64,000 nt of DNA, from assembly GCA_964247055.1 (NCBI GenBank), contig OZ176050.1, positions 1,922,001 through 1,986,000 of the forward strand, written 5' to 3'. Position numbers and translations under genes: made by a program. This DNA is from Paragordius varius (Eukaryota > Nematomorpha). Shown one piece after another: positions 1 to 11,515 of this stretch (within the stretch, counting starts at the first letter, position 1; each line of letters opens with the position of its first letter). The notes beneath the pieces are model-generated. The model was given only the letters and a program-made list of their open reading frames with translations, was not told the DNA's origin and searched no databases.

Positions 1-15
1 ACATTAAAAACCTAG

Positions 16-307
16 ATCAAATTGCAATCATTAATTTTTGATACAGAAAAACCTATATTTGAAAAAATACAGGGCGCGGTATATTCAGACGGGGAAATAT
101 TGATTGATAATGTAGATGATGACATAGAAAATCCGAGTATAATTATTATAATTTAAAAATAGATATCAAATCAGACACGAAAGAATCACCGAGTATTTGA
201 TATAATTTTGGAAAGGTAAAAAAGAATCCACCTACAAGGAACTGAGATCACTGCAAATTGAGCTCACAAAGCTCAAAAGAAGGAAAAAATTCTTATTAAT
301 AATATAA
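16..307 (+). CDS. 3' end of a gene resembling UTP11 (small-subunit processome); truncated by the window edge
   Basis: Three exons can be read: 16-136, 163-192 and 216-307 (stop TAA at 305-307). They are joined by introns of 26 and 23 nt with GT-AG ends, and the phases agree across both junctions. The peptide starts IKLQSLIFDTEKPIFEK, passes through an acidic stretch (NVDDDIEN) and ends in a basic coiled-coil-like tail with STYKELRSLQIELTKLKRR. UTP11 proteins, nucleolar U3 snoRNP components needed for 18S rRNA maturation, have an FDT-type motif and a C-terminal Y-x-E-L coiled region. The resemblance is suggestive only. Upstream exons lie outside the window. Splice structure is inferred; the gene name is a weak guess, so no symbol is given. 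Confidence 0.45.
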
Positions 308-1102
308 CAAATGATACTTAATAAATATATTGATATGTTTATATTTATTTAAAAATTCATATATCTTAATATTTTATAAAAATATAACCGATATTATATT
401 AAGTGAAAAAATAATAGTTTAAAATGTTGCCATTTACCAGCTTAAAAAAAACCAGTATGTACTAGGTAAAATTTGTAAAAAGACAATTTTTATTCAATGA
501 TATTTGTCAGTATATACTGGTAAACATAGTACGTACTGGATAGTAAAAGCAATATATTTTATTATTCAATACATAGCTAGTATATACTGGAAAAAACCTA
601 GTTTTTAGTATATACTAGCTTTTATTCAGCAGGCCCTATATTTAGATATTTTGGCTTTTATAATTTTTTGTGGAAAGAATTATTGTTTTAAGTAATTTTT
701 CAAAATTTCAACTTTAAATGGGGTATTTGGATCCAATTTAAAATAACTTTATTAATTTTTGCACGCATCAATAAGTAGACAAACTATTGTTTAAAAATGT
801 GATCGGGTAATTACTTAAACTATTTTCTCCTGTATTGGATATAAAACTTAAAGTTTCACGTTTTTAAACTTCACACGAATTTGGATAGCTCAAAAACAGT
901 AATAGAAGCAAACAGATATTAAAATCAATAATCTGGAATAAAAAATTAAAAAGTTTTAACAGCTAATATATTTATCAATTTAATTATATAGATTAAATCT
1001 AAAGGAAAATTTCGGGCCAAAAAGTGTTACAATTATACATTTATATATGTCATGCGCCTAAAATCTATAATAGCATATATCAAATATTATATTTATTATA
1101 CC
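308..1102. other. AT-rich spacer with a cluster of palindromic AGTAnnTACT motifs
   Basis: No gene was found. Between about 447 and 625 the motif AGTATATACT and close variants (AGTATGTACT, AGTACGTACT) recurs five times, often inside a longer palindrome of the form CCAGTATATACTGG. The rest is low-complexity AT-rich sequence. Confidence 0.5.
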
Positions 1103-1605
1103 TAGGGTTGTGCATTTGACTGCTTTTTTTAAAAAAGTCCGGTCAGACAGGGTCAGACATGACCACTTTACCTAAGTAAATACCATGCGATATTAGATTA
1201 TGAAATTACTTCTTAATTTTCAAATACCTCGCTTTTAATACTGGATATTTCAAATAAAATTTTTCCTGTTTCTTTTACACTTTCTTTGATCATTGAAATA
1301 TCCAATTATAAAATGTTTTTTCATTTTATTAGTTCACATACATGGAATAATTGAATATTTATAAAAAGTTGGATTGTTTTATCGAAATAACTGGATATGA
1401 TAAAATGCCAATGTTTTAAGGATGCAAGTTTAACATTTTAAATTTTTAAATAAAATTTAAATATAAATATATTTTTTAATATATTAAAAAATAACTTACT
1501 ATTTTTCTTTTTCTTCCAAAAAAAATACCAGCAATTTTTCAAAAAACAGCTGAAATGACCATTGTCAAAAAATAAATAGTCACTGACCTGGTCAGCACAA
1601 CCCTA
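1103..1605. mobile_element. hAT-like MITE, TIR TAGGGTTGTGC, 8-bp TSD
   Basis: The element begins TAGGGTTGTGC and ends with the reverse complement GCACAACCCTA. It is flanked by a perfect 8-bp target duplication, attatacc, at 1095-1102 and 1606-1613. The TSD length fits the hAT superfamily. It is 503 bp long with no coding capacity, hence non-autonomous. Confidence 0.85.
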
Positions 1606-1616
1606 ATTATACCTTT

Positions 1617-2182
1617 TAACACTTCGATTCAAATTAAGGCCCAGACTATATTCAAATTTATATTTAAAAAACTACTGAAGGAAATGGTCCAATTCCAATT
1701 TATGCTTCTATCCTATTCAAAATTATATAAATAAGCCGAAAAATAATAAAATTTGGTTTTGAAGAAAAGTTCCATATCAAACTACTTCGCCGCCATTTTT
1801 ATTTTACAACATTTTTGCAAAATATCGTGTTTATTTGATATTAAAGCTAAAATGAAAGGTAATTTTTTTAATCACATCTAACATTGATAGAAAGAGAAAA
1901 AATAAATTACTTTGTATTATTAAATTTAGCTAAGGCACACATGTCATGTTGACTAAATTTTTACCTTTCGGTTTTAGCTCAAAATAAGTAATATCAAGTC
2001 TTTTTGAATAAAAATTTTAATATATTTCGGTTTATTAACGTTATATAAGTTCAAAATTTTGTTATATTTTCGATTCTTTCCATATTTTATAAAGAACTTT
2101 ATTTTAAACAGGCATGGACTATTTAACTACCCCAATTTGAATCCAAGGACTAAAATGAATGTGTTGTATCCAAGTGCTAACA
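1617..2182 (-). repeat. About 560-bp interspersed repeat, copy 1, abutting the RPS16 5' end
   Basis: Read on the minus strand it matches repeats at 11516-12056 and 59371-59946. Shared landmarks are ACTTGGATACAACACATT near one end, AATGGCGTCGA in the middle, and TTTGAATCGAAGT at the other end. The ends are weakly inverted relative to each other. The family is unknown and no ORF was seen. The repeat stops about 75 bp before the RPS16 start codon, so it may overlap that gene's promoter or 5' UTR. Confidence 0.6.
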
Positions 2183-2259
2183 TAGATATAACTCTGACAT
2201 ACAAAACTATGTAATGGATTTCCAAATTTATTTTATGATCATGTGTAAACGTTGCATTC

Positions 2260-2796
2260 ATGCCTGAAAAGCTTCCTCTTCAATCTGTTCAAGTTTATGG
2301 TCGTAAAGTAAATTATTTTTTTAATTTTTAGAAAACGGCCACCGCAGTAGCGCATTGTAAACGTGGTAAGGGTTTAATCAAAGTTAATGGCCGTCCATTG
2401 GATATGGTTGAGCCTCGTACATTAAGGCTTAAAGTTAATTGTTATGTTATTTGCAGTTACAAGAACCAATTCTATTGTTGGGAGCAGATAGATTTAAATA
2501 TGTGGATATAAGAGTTAGAGTAAAAGGTGGTGGTCATGTGTCTCAAGTTTATGGTAAATTTTTATTAATAATATTTTAGCCATACGCCAAGCTATTTCGA
2601 AGTCCTTGGTCGCTTATTATCAAAAATGTATATTATAGAATTATATATAGATGTTGATGAAGTTTCTAAAAAGGAGATTAAAGACATTTTGGCTAGCTAT
2701 GATAAATCCCTTTTAGTAGCCGATCCTAGAAGATGTGAACCAAAGAAATTTGGTGGACCTGGAGCTCGAGCTCGTTATCAAAAATCATACCGATAA
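2260..2796 (+). CDS. RPS16: 40S ribosomal protein S16 (uS9), complete
   Basis: Structural protein of the small ribosomal subunit that contacts the tRNA at the P site through its basic C-terminal tail. Five exons: 2260-2307, 2332-2433, 2457-2553, 2580-2627, 2651-2796. The introns are 24, 23, 26 and 23 nt, all GT-AG. The spliced product is 146 residues, exactly the length of vertebrate RPS16. Landmarks in order are [53 protein letters not shown], and the invariant tail [15 protein letters not shown] before TAA. The start is fixed by homology to the MPxKxPLQSVQV amino end. AATAAA-like sequence follows the stop immediately. The gene looks fully functional. The tiny introns are the unusual feature. 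Confidence 0.98.
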
Positions 2797-2859
2797 ATAA
2801 ATTTATTTTATTGAATATTTTTTTCCAATAACAACAAGGCCAAAATTTGTTTTTATATA

Positions 2860-3388
2860 CTATTTGCACTTCAAGAGTGTCCTTGAACATTTCAAGTTGG
2901 TCCTTAAAATTTATAAATTTTGATTTAACCCTAATTTTTGCATTTATTTTTTAATTTTATTATTTATTAACCTAATTTTCTTAATTTATTATATTTTTAT
3001 TCAAAAAATAAAAAAAATTATTATAAACCACTTTTTTGATTTAAACTATTTTTTTTTCGATTGAACAAAATTATTGACTTTTAAATGTTTTTAATGAAAA
3101 ATTTTAATTAATAACCCAGAAAACTTATATATTTTTTCATTTCGTTTTAAAATCTTATATATATCCAAAATTATTTTAAGAAATTAAAAAAGATATACGG
3201 TTTTTCAAAGATTAAAAGTTGATATCGATTTAAAAATCTGTAAATAATAGAAAATAGGTTAAAAACAATAAAATAGATGAATTTACGATTTTATTGATAA
3301 AAATTAAAAACAAAAAAGTCAAAGGACCAACTTGAACTGTTCAATGACCAACTTGAATTGTGCAAGGACACTCTTGAAGTGCAAATGG
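2860..3388. mobile_element. TA-targeted MITE (Tc1/mariner-like ends), copy 1
   Basis: It is 529 bp with terminal inverted repeats of about 45 bp. The left end begins CTATTTGCACTTCAAGAGTG; the right end is the reverse complement of CCATTTGCACTTCAAGAGTG. TA dinucleotides flank both ends. The interior is AT-rich and non-coding. It is nearly the same length as the copy at 31554-32083, for which an empty site exists. Confidence 0.8.
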
Positions 3389-3506
3389 TATATCACATGA
3401 TAAAAGTATATATCTTTTGAGCTAATAGAGAAATATTAATTATATCTGTTAACGCTCATTTTCACTTTTTTGTAATTGAAATAGTTGTCTACCCTACAAT
3501 TTAAAG

Positions 3507-4323
3507 CAGTGGTACTCACCAAAATAAATTGACGGGCCAAATAAAATATATTATTTTTTCGAGGGCCATGAACCTTATAATGGCAAATATTCCATAGCTA
3601 TTTGACACATATGCACATATTTATACTCTAAATCAGCACAATGATTTTTTGCGGATCGCATGTAAATCCAGCTAAAAACTCGTTTTGCACCATTTAAAAA
3701 ATTAAAATATTTCGTTTTATTTTGATATTAGCCAATAATTTTTGACAAGTTTCGCCTCATGACAGGCCAATCTTAATACGTAGTCCATATGATCATCGGA
3801 TAATTTACGTTTTTTAGCATTAGATGTCATCCTTTTAATTTATGTTTAAATATTATGTAAATTTTTTTTAAAAAATAGGAATATAATTTGAATATGCTAT
3901 AAAAAGACGAAATTTGATGATGTGATTTGGTAAATATTTTATGGAAATGAGTATCAGAAAATGATAAAAGATAGCAATGAAAAGAATATGCAAGTTTGGG
4001 TGAAAGGCTTGCATTACAAAAAAGGAATACAATAAAAATTTTAAAAAAGAAAAGAAAATACAGAAACGGAAACAACATGTGCTAAAATTTTGAAATCATC
4101 TTAATGTAGGAAAATTTTTCTACTTTTCAAATTGGGTAAAAAATAAAAATTACCAAAATTAACTTTAAAGAAAATAAATTAATATTAAAATACGCGAAAA
4201 TTCGCTTAGTGTATTTAAAAATTCATCAAAAAAAATAATTTATGTATCAATTTGGTCATAGGGCAATTTTAAAGCACTCTTAGGGCCGCATGCGGTCCGC
4301 GGGCCGCGGTTTGAGTATCACTG
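3507..4323. mobile_element. Internally deleted hAT element (817 bp)
   Basis: Starts CAGTGGTACTCACCAAA and ends TTTGAGTATCACTG. These are the same ends as the longer hAT elements at 4997-7420 and 49446-51561, whose subterminal sequence it shares almost throughout. No clean 8-bp target duplication is seen here (atttaaag on the left, aaaagtaa on the right). It has no transposase coding and is a deletion derivative. Confidence 0.75.
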
Positions 4324-4609
4324 AAAAGTAAGAACAAACTATTTTTTGAAAGTTGTTTTGGATAGAAATATATAATACAACTTACTTTTTTTTCCTGTTT
4401 TAGATGATAAACTTAGAATTTTTAGTTTTCTAACTTTTAGAGCCCCAAATTCAGGTAGTTCCGAAAGAATGAAACGGACAACTAATATTAAAACAATAAT
4501 TATCAAACATTTGTTGGTAAATTCTAATTAGAAACCATCTTAAATTATTTGTATATTTTAATCATAATATACATTTTTTTCCGTGTTAACTTCATCATTT
4601 CAAAAAGAT
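4324..4609. other. AT-rich spacer, nothing recognised
   Basis: Between a hAT derivative and the LINE remnant; no ORF, RNA or repeat signature that can be supported. Confidence 0.4.
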
Positions 4610-7600
4610 CAAAGAAAAAATGACGGCGAAAAAGATACGCTATTTTCTCCTTTCAAAGGAGGTAAGCGTGTTATAGTTTTCCATTTGTTTCTGTCTTCTG
4701 CTTGTTCGATTTTGATATTGGGAAAATCAGGTCTTCTTGAATGGTGGATTAGGTTTTATAAGGTCTGGCTTTTTTGTTTTTATTATTGGTTGAATAAGAC
4801 TATTTAGTTTGTGTCTTGCGCTCTGTGGATGTGACCAGCCCAACGCAAACGGTACCCGGATAGTTGCATTCATTGGTTTAATTTTTAGAGTTTGATAGGG
4901 GCAAAATTTGGCTTGGAAATCGTAGATGTTAGGGTTATTTGCCAATAAATGGCGTTTAGGATTTTTTGCTCGTCCTTTTGCAGTGATAGTATAATTCAGT
5001 GGTACTCACCAAAAAAATTTGACGGGCCAAATAAAATATATTTTTTTTAAAGGGCCATGAACCTTATAATGGCAAATATCCCATAGCTATTTGACAATTA
5101 TGTCACATATTTATACTTAATATCAGCACAATGATATTTTTGCTGATGTAATCCAGCTAAAAACTCGTTTTGCACCATTTAGTTTAAAAAATATTTTGAT
5201 AACAACATTATTTTTGATATTACCAATAATTTTTGACAAATTTGGTTTTGCCTCATGACAATCCAATCTTAATAGGTCGTCCATATGATCATCGGTTAAG
5301 CGATTTCTGTATGTATTCTTGATATGCCGTCTCAAACGTGTAAGTTAGGGAAAAACAGTTAGGATAACTTGAGCACATTTTTTTATATTTTCATATTTAT
5401 TTGGCACATCTTGCAAAAACTCTACATATCTTTCTTCTCTACATCCTTGAATATAGCCTCCAAATTAGAATCTTTAAAATCTACGTAATGATATGCGCCT
5501 GATCAAAACCGAAATGCTCAGGTTGTTTAATATTGGATATATCCATATGCCATGGATTTTCAACGAGTTTTAAGCAATTTTTAATATTTCTTAATTCTTT
5601 AAATCTGAATTTCATCTCATTAGATAAAAATGTTAAATGATTGCTTATTATTAACTTAATTTCCGCGGTAAATTTTATATTATCTTCAGGAATTGTTTTA
5701 AGTATTCAAAAATATAGGAGTGTTTTATTTATAAAATATTGTTTATATATTATTAAATTTTCTTCATCAAATATTTGATTAGATTTGGTTATTATTTTGC
5801 TCCCGAAGTGTATTTAAGATACTAAGTTTATAAGTAATGTGTAGTTAACGCACAATTTGTCACTTTTGATTTCCTCATCATACTTTCTGTTATCATTTAG
5901 AAATATTATTTCATGTCTTATATTTAACTGAGGCTTAACCATCTGACACCGGTATACAAAAGAATATCATCAAACACACTGAGGATATCTTTCAGAAGGT
6001 TTTTGAATTTACAGCGGTTGAATTCTCTGCCATTGATGTGGTTAACTATATCCACAATCGTTTTAATTACTGAATTGAGTATTCATTTACACGCGAAACC
6101 AGGTTTTGCTGATGATTAAAGCAGAGAAAGGATAAAATATTTTGCAAATTATATTTGTTTTACAAAAGAGAAATAAATCATTTGTTTATTCCTATCATAG
6201 AGGAACAGCCATCTGTTCAGATCAAAACCAATTTTTTTATAGATATATCATTATTATAGAAAAAAGTGCTAATTATTTCGAGAAAATCACTCTCTTTGTC
6301 GTATTATTAATTGGAAAATTTTATATATATTCATCATTGTTTATGTTGTCGATGCAAAATCACACATGAGCGTACAATGAGGAGCTGAACTAATATCAGT
6401 GCTGGAATCAATAGCAATACTAAAATATTTGCAGTTTTTTACAGCCAATAATGTATTGTAAATAAATTTAGACATATCCTCAATGCGTCGAGTACATGTT
6501 GAATCAGAAAGTTGAAGTTTTTTAATTTGCCTCATGATCTGATGTTACTATGAAATTTATCAAATTAAATAAGCAACCTTTATTAGACATTCTTTTATTA
6601 GTTGGCAATCAGTAAACGGTTTCATATTTTTTCCTATAATATAGCAACTTTCATACGAGCTAATGTTAAAGCTTTTTACTGGAAGAAAGCTATGGACTAA
6701 TAGATTTTTCTTTCTGGTATAATTTCTTAATCTTCTTATATTTTTTTATTTTTTCCTCATTTTCTGGTAATTTATGAGAATGATGGATTGATGTCTTTCA
6801 ATATTGTATTTTTATAATTATGTTGTCTTAATATATATAAGGCAGGTAACATTTTTATTTAAAACGACAAGAATTTTTTCCATTCTTCTTTTTAAAAAGA
6901 GCGATTTTCATCGGATAATTTACGTTTTTCAGCATTAGATGTCATCCTTTAAATTTATGTTAAAACATTATGGTACATTTTTCAAAAAAAGGAATATAAT
7001 TTGCATTATGCTATAAAAAATAGGTCGAAATTTAATGATGTTGATTTGAAAAATATTTTATGGGAATGAGTTATAAAAAATGATGCAGGATAGCTATGAA
7101 AAGATATATGTGCAAGTTTGGGTGAAAATGCTTAAATACAAAAAAGGAATGCGACAATTTTAAAATGTAAAAGAAAATAGAATGCAGAAACCAAAACAAC
7201 GGCCAAATTTAAATCATCTAAATGTAGGGAAATTTTTTACATTTTATATTGGGTAAAAATAGAAATCGCCAAAATTAAATCTAAATAAAATAAATTAATA
7301 TTGAAATAAGCGAAAATCCGATTATGTGAATTTTAAAAATTCATCAATAAAAAAAATAAGATCAATATGGCCATAGGGCAATTTTAAAGCACTCTTAGGG
7401 CCGCGGTTTGAGTATCACTGGTATAATTGATTTCATAGGCCATTCCGTACCATATAGTATAGCAGGACGTATAGCCGTCAAAAAATTTTTTGCCTTTCAA
7501 CTAAGTAAGACGTATTTATTATTTACTATGCGCAGACTATGATACTTTTTCCAGGCGGCTTTGATTCTATGCGATATGGCCGATTCTATACCACCACTAG

Positions 7601-8575
7601 CATCTAAAGTATCACCTAGGTATGTAAATTTGTCGAACTGAGATCTTATGGTTATTGTACTGCACGGGGCGAAAAACTTTTTAAAGTGGAGCATTTTTTA
7701 TGTACCCAATTTAAACATTTGTTACACTTTATTGAATTTGACGTTAAATTTAATGAGCACACGGACAGGCCCATTTTATTGTCTTGTTTTCATCGCACAT
7801 TAATTTGGCGTTAGATGTCTTCACCTTTAAACCGAATTTACTTAGGGTATCCTTCCATAAATTTAATTTTTCCATTAATTCCGTTGCTGATGTTGCGCAT
7901 AATATTAAGTCATCAGCGTAAGAAGTTCAAAAGATAAGCATTTTCGGATGTCTTTTGTGATCTCCATAATTAAAATGAATAAAAGCGGGCTCAGTATAGA
8001 ACCTTGGTGTAGGCCGTTTTCAAGTGGGATGAGGTTCGTATCGCCAACGCTTGTACGGATTACAGTTGAGGTGTTCTTATATAGTGCTTCTTTTATTTGT
8101 ATCATATTTTTCTCTATACCTTGCTTTCTGAACGACCAAGCAATCAGGTGTTGCGGGACTGAGAAAGCTTGTACCATGTCTACAAACGCATAGTGGAGAG
8201 GACGATTTCTAAGGTGAGCATTTTTTAATTGTCAGATTATAAATATTGCATCTATAGTACCCTTGTTTTTTGAAAATCTAAATTGCATAGAATCTATGCT
8301 GCAGTGTCGACGGATTCTGTTGGCTATCAGATTTTCAAAGATTTTAAACCATGTTCTAAGATGGGTATGGGAGAAAGTTGGAGACGTTAAAACGATTTTC
8401 TTTGCCCTTATAAATTGGGATTGTATTGCAGCCAATCAGTGGGTATAATATTATTTATTGCTATATTGTTTGCAAGATTTTTAAAATGATCTACAAATAA
8501 ATTATGATCTAGGGCTCTAAATACATCATTTGTGATTTCCGATAAACCTAGCCATTTATTACTTTTCAAATTCCT
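4610..8575 (-). mobile_element. LINE (endonuclease/RT non-LTR type), RT and C-terminal part, interrupted by a hAT element
   Basis: Read on the minus strand. RT-domain pieces start at about 8570 (NLKSNKWLGLSEITNDVF) and include the block-4/5-like LHQGSILSPLLFILIMEI (about 8000). Past this lie a thumb-like KFTYLGDTLDASGG (about 7620) and RPAILYGTEWPMKSI (about 7440). The frame then meets the hAT insertion at 7420. Beyond the hAT (from about 4988 down) the frame resumes as LSLQKDEQKILN, then RLRWAGHIHRAQDTN and a QAEDRNKWK tail. These are typical C-terminal motifs of such LINEs. The frame reads through the junction if one target duplication is removed, so the hAT landed in one continuous LINE. 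Several stops and frameshifts are present elsewhere. The endonuclease domain is missing at the 8.58-kb edge, where a Gag-like fossil begins. Confidence 0.8.
4997..7420 (-). mobile_element. hAT transposon with decayed transposase, 8-bp TSD gtataatt
   Basis: 2,424 bp, starting CAGTGGTACTCACC and ending GAGTATCACTG, with a perfect 8-bp duplication gtataatt at 4989-4996 and 7421-7428. The minus strand encodes transposase remnants. One at about 6535-6341 (KLQLSDSTCTRRIEDMSKFI, then AIDSSTDISSAPHC) is close to the FAM200/ZBED5-type hAT family. A C-terminal dimerisation-like piece at about 5335-5200 contains YRNRLTDDHMDDLLRL. The coding region is broken in several frames, so the element is not autonomous now. 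It is inserted in the LINE of 4610-8575. Confidence 0.9.
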
Positions 8576-9230
8576 CACCCAATGGTCATTCAGACTTGCT
8601 TGCGTTCGGGCTTCATTATTATTTTTGTTACCATTCACTATATTATCTCGCCGGCAACACCTGCCAAAATGACCTCGTCCTTTGCATCGGTAACACTCTT
8701 TGCTTGAAGCGGGACACCAGTTGATCGCATGCACGTACCCACATTTTCCACACTTTTTTCTTATCATCATCACCTGCCTATTGTAGGGACCCTGATCAAT
8801 CAAACAACTGTCCGCCTTTTCGTACGCCATTGCCATTTCTACCACCATCTCCAACGTAACCGGTTTCCCATCAAACATTGCATCTGGAAATTTTGTGAAC
8901 AGATCTATTTCCAATCTTTTGAGTTGTAACCCTCCAACAAACCCATGTCTGATTCTTAGCATTGCATCTTGCCCAAAGTTGCACCGGGCAGCACATTCCT
9001 TTACTCGAATCAAATAATCCATCACTGATTCCGTGGCTTTCCTCTGGAGTTCCGTAAACTGGAACATGGCTGCAAACACATTGTATGTCGCAAATATTTT
9101 TTTCCAGCTGCTACCAAAGCATTCCAGCCCATTTCCTTTAACAGTACGGGATAAAAGAATTTCTTCAACTTTGGAATATGGGATAGACCGTAGTAAATTA
9201 AACTATATTAAAGGTGCAAAAAGAGTAATA
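8576..9230 (-). mobile_element. Gag-like fossil of an LTR-type retroelement (Ty3/Gypsy-like), with zinc-knuckle region
   Basis: Minus-strand sequence resembling the capsid and nucleocapsid part of retrotransposon Gag: a capsid-like stretch containing MDYLIRVKECAARC and a CCHC-type cysteine cluster around CYRCKGRGHFGRCC. No protease, RT, integrase or LTRs belonging to it were seen. It is a fragment, broken, lacking both element ends. On its 3' side it runs straight into LINE RT sequence in the same frame, a chimera probably made by template switching or insertion. The other side ends near the small hAT MITE at 9246. Confidence 0.7.
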
Positions 9231-9245
9231 TTTTTTTGGCTAAGC

Positions 9246-9455
9246 CAGTGCTAACCGGGCTCAGGACCGCATGCGACCTAATATTGATTTTTTATGGCCC
9301 TGAATCATTAGAAATTTTGTGATATGCTTTTTGGTGTATAAATATCTACAAATGTGTCAAACAGCTAAAAAATATTTATCTATCTATATTATATGATGTA
9401 TCGCCTTTGACAAAAAAAATTTTTTACGACCCTTAAATTTTGGTGGGTACCACTG
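9246..9455. mobile_element. 210-bp hAT MITE
   Basis: Starts CAGTGCTAACCGGGCTCAGG and ends GGGTACCACTG, a diverged relative of the hAT ends at 4997-7420. Flanks ggctaagc and atctaaac agree at five of eight positions, a decayed 8-bp target duplication. Confidence 0.65.
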
Positions 9456-9502
9456 ATCTAAACTAATTTTTATACACTGAGAAATATAAATAGCAAAACA
9501 AT

Positions 9503-10503
9503 GGGTCGGGTGATGAAAAATTTTTTTTGACTTGGCTTGCAAGTTTTCAAGTCATGTCTTGCTTTCATGTGATAAAAAAAATTTAACATTAAACAACTTA
9601 AGTCAAGCAAGAATACTTGATAAGGAGGTGATAAAAAATCACATGTTCAAGTAAAACTTAAAGATTTTGCAAGTGTGGTGTAGGGCACACTGGACAGATT
9701 TAAAAATATGGATAAAATTATTTTGGAAATTATGTACAAAATTTAGGTTTTACATGGAATTCGAACCTTTGTTAATGCTATAAATTGTTAATTTGAAATT
9801 TTGGCTAATTAATCTATTCATTGGGTGGATACAAAAGAGGATAAATTTATAGAAAAAATCTGCTAATATTAAATAACAAGGCATATAAAAATATTCTAAA
9901 TATATCAATTCCGTGACCGCAGGATTCTCGAAAATTTTCTTAAAATTAATAATTAAATTTCAAATCTTCGTTAAACAAAAGGTTGCTTCACTATTAACCA
10001 ATGTAAAGAATTGATTTCATCATAAATTTATTTCGAATGTAATGTTTATAATCAATTAAAAATGATTATGTTATATTGTATAAACATCTTCGCATTATAT
10101 TTGCAAATGGACTCCAAACAAAATGTAGTGTGATAAAGAAATGGAAAATGTTTTAAAAGCGAATGGTTTCATCAATCTAAAAATTATTACCGGGCTCTAT
10201 TTAAAAAATTCTATAATATTAAATAAGATACTTGCCAGTAAGTTTGAAATACGTTAATTGCATATTGTATTAATTGTTTATCTTTTTGTGCCTTATTTCA
10301 TAAATTTTGGCTGAAAGTTATCAGAATAATTTCTGTAAAATTCGAATCGGGTGACAAAAAAGTGTTACATTCATAAGCAAAAAATTTGACTTAAAGTGTT
10401 TTTTTATCACCGATCTTCAAGTGTACACTTGCTGGCTTAAGACTTGCTCAACTTGCCACGCTTGATTTACAAGTCAAGTGCGACTTTTTTTATCACCCCA
10501 CCC
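9503..10503. mobile_element. TIR element 'GGGTGATAAAA', about 1 kb, 3-bp TSD
   Basis: Left end GGGTCGGGTGATGAAAAA, right end the reverse complement of GGGTGGGGTGATAAAAAA, with AAT on both flanks. Subterminal regions are rich in CTTGACTTG/CAAGTCAAG repeats. The interior is non-coding. Related copies are at 22990-25400 (inverted orientation), 58970-59267 and 62030-62597. A 3-bp duplication with GGG-type ends would fit a PIF/Harbinger-like or unclassified family. Confidence 0.6.
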
Positions 10504-11515
10504 AATATATATATTAATTTTAGTGCACAGACTCATCCCGTTATAAAGGTGAGCTATCTTAAGACATATGCAAAAGAGCCGGAAGCGGGATAATTAAAAA
10601 AACTTATTTTTGGTTTATTTTTCTTGTAGCATATATATTGTATAAATGATGAAGACGGTTAAAAAACATACATAATATCTACTAATTTTTAACATTTCCT
10701 TAGATGATTTTATATAAAACGTTATAATTAAATGGAAAAAATGATTTATCATAGCGTCTGGTCCTTCAAATATATTACATTCGGATGTTTTCAGATTTCA
10801 CACAATTTTCATAGAAAAAACGGTATTTAATCGAATAAATTCGGTATCAAGGTAATAAAAAATGATATGATCTGGTAAAACTTGGATTTTGGAAGTGTGG
10901 AGTAGACACTTACAGATTTAATAAATAGTTTTGGCAACTATTTATCCTTTGTTAATGTTATTAACTGTTTATTTGATAATTTTTGGTTAATTATCCTATT
11001 CAAATTGGGTGGATTCGAAAGAGGATAAAATTTTTGAAAAATTTTGCTAATTTGTAAGAGCATTTCATTTGAAAGTAACCTAAATTCATTGATTCTAAGG
11101 GGCCCTAAAAACATTTGCTAAAATCACATATGTATTTTGATATATTTTAAAATTCCAAAAAAGGAAACTTATTTGGAATTAATATTATTATATTCTTAGA
11201 TTGATTTATCAATACCACCTACCTTATTATTGGAAAAATGGTTCGTTAATTCTTTTGAAGATAAAATAGATTGTTTCAATTGTAAATGTAATAAATCGAA
11301 ACAATAAAAATAATAAATTTCATGGCCAAAAAAATTGAAGATTTAAAAATCCTAATCTTTAATGAATTCTTTAACTCATCTCAATGATCTAAATTAAATC
11401 CTTAAAAGGTATTATTTCATACCTTCTAATTTGATGAACAATAGATTATCGCTTTAAAATTTTATTTACGAAAATATTTAGGATTAATGAAATATTCCTA
11501 TCTAATTAAATATTA
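10504..11515. repeat. Degenerate AT-rich repeats
   Basis: Around 10855-11060 there is a decayed partial match to the interior of the 9503-10503 element. Otherwise no gene or intact element was found. Confidence 0.4.

Noticed and set aside
7948-8448. Two plus-strand ORFs opposite the LINE
   Set aside because: Antisense shadows of LINE RT coding sequence.
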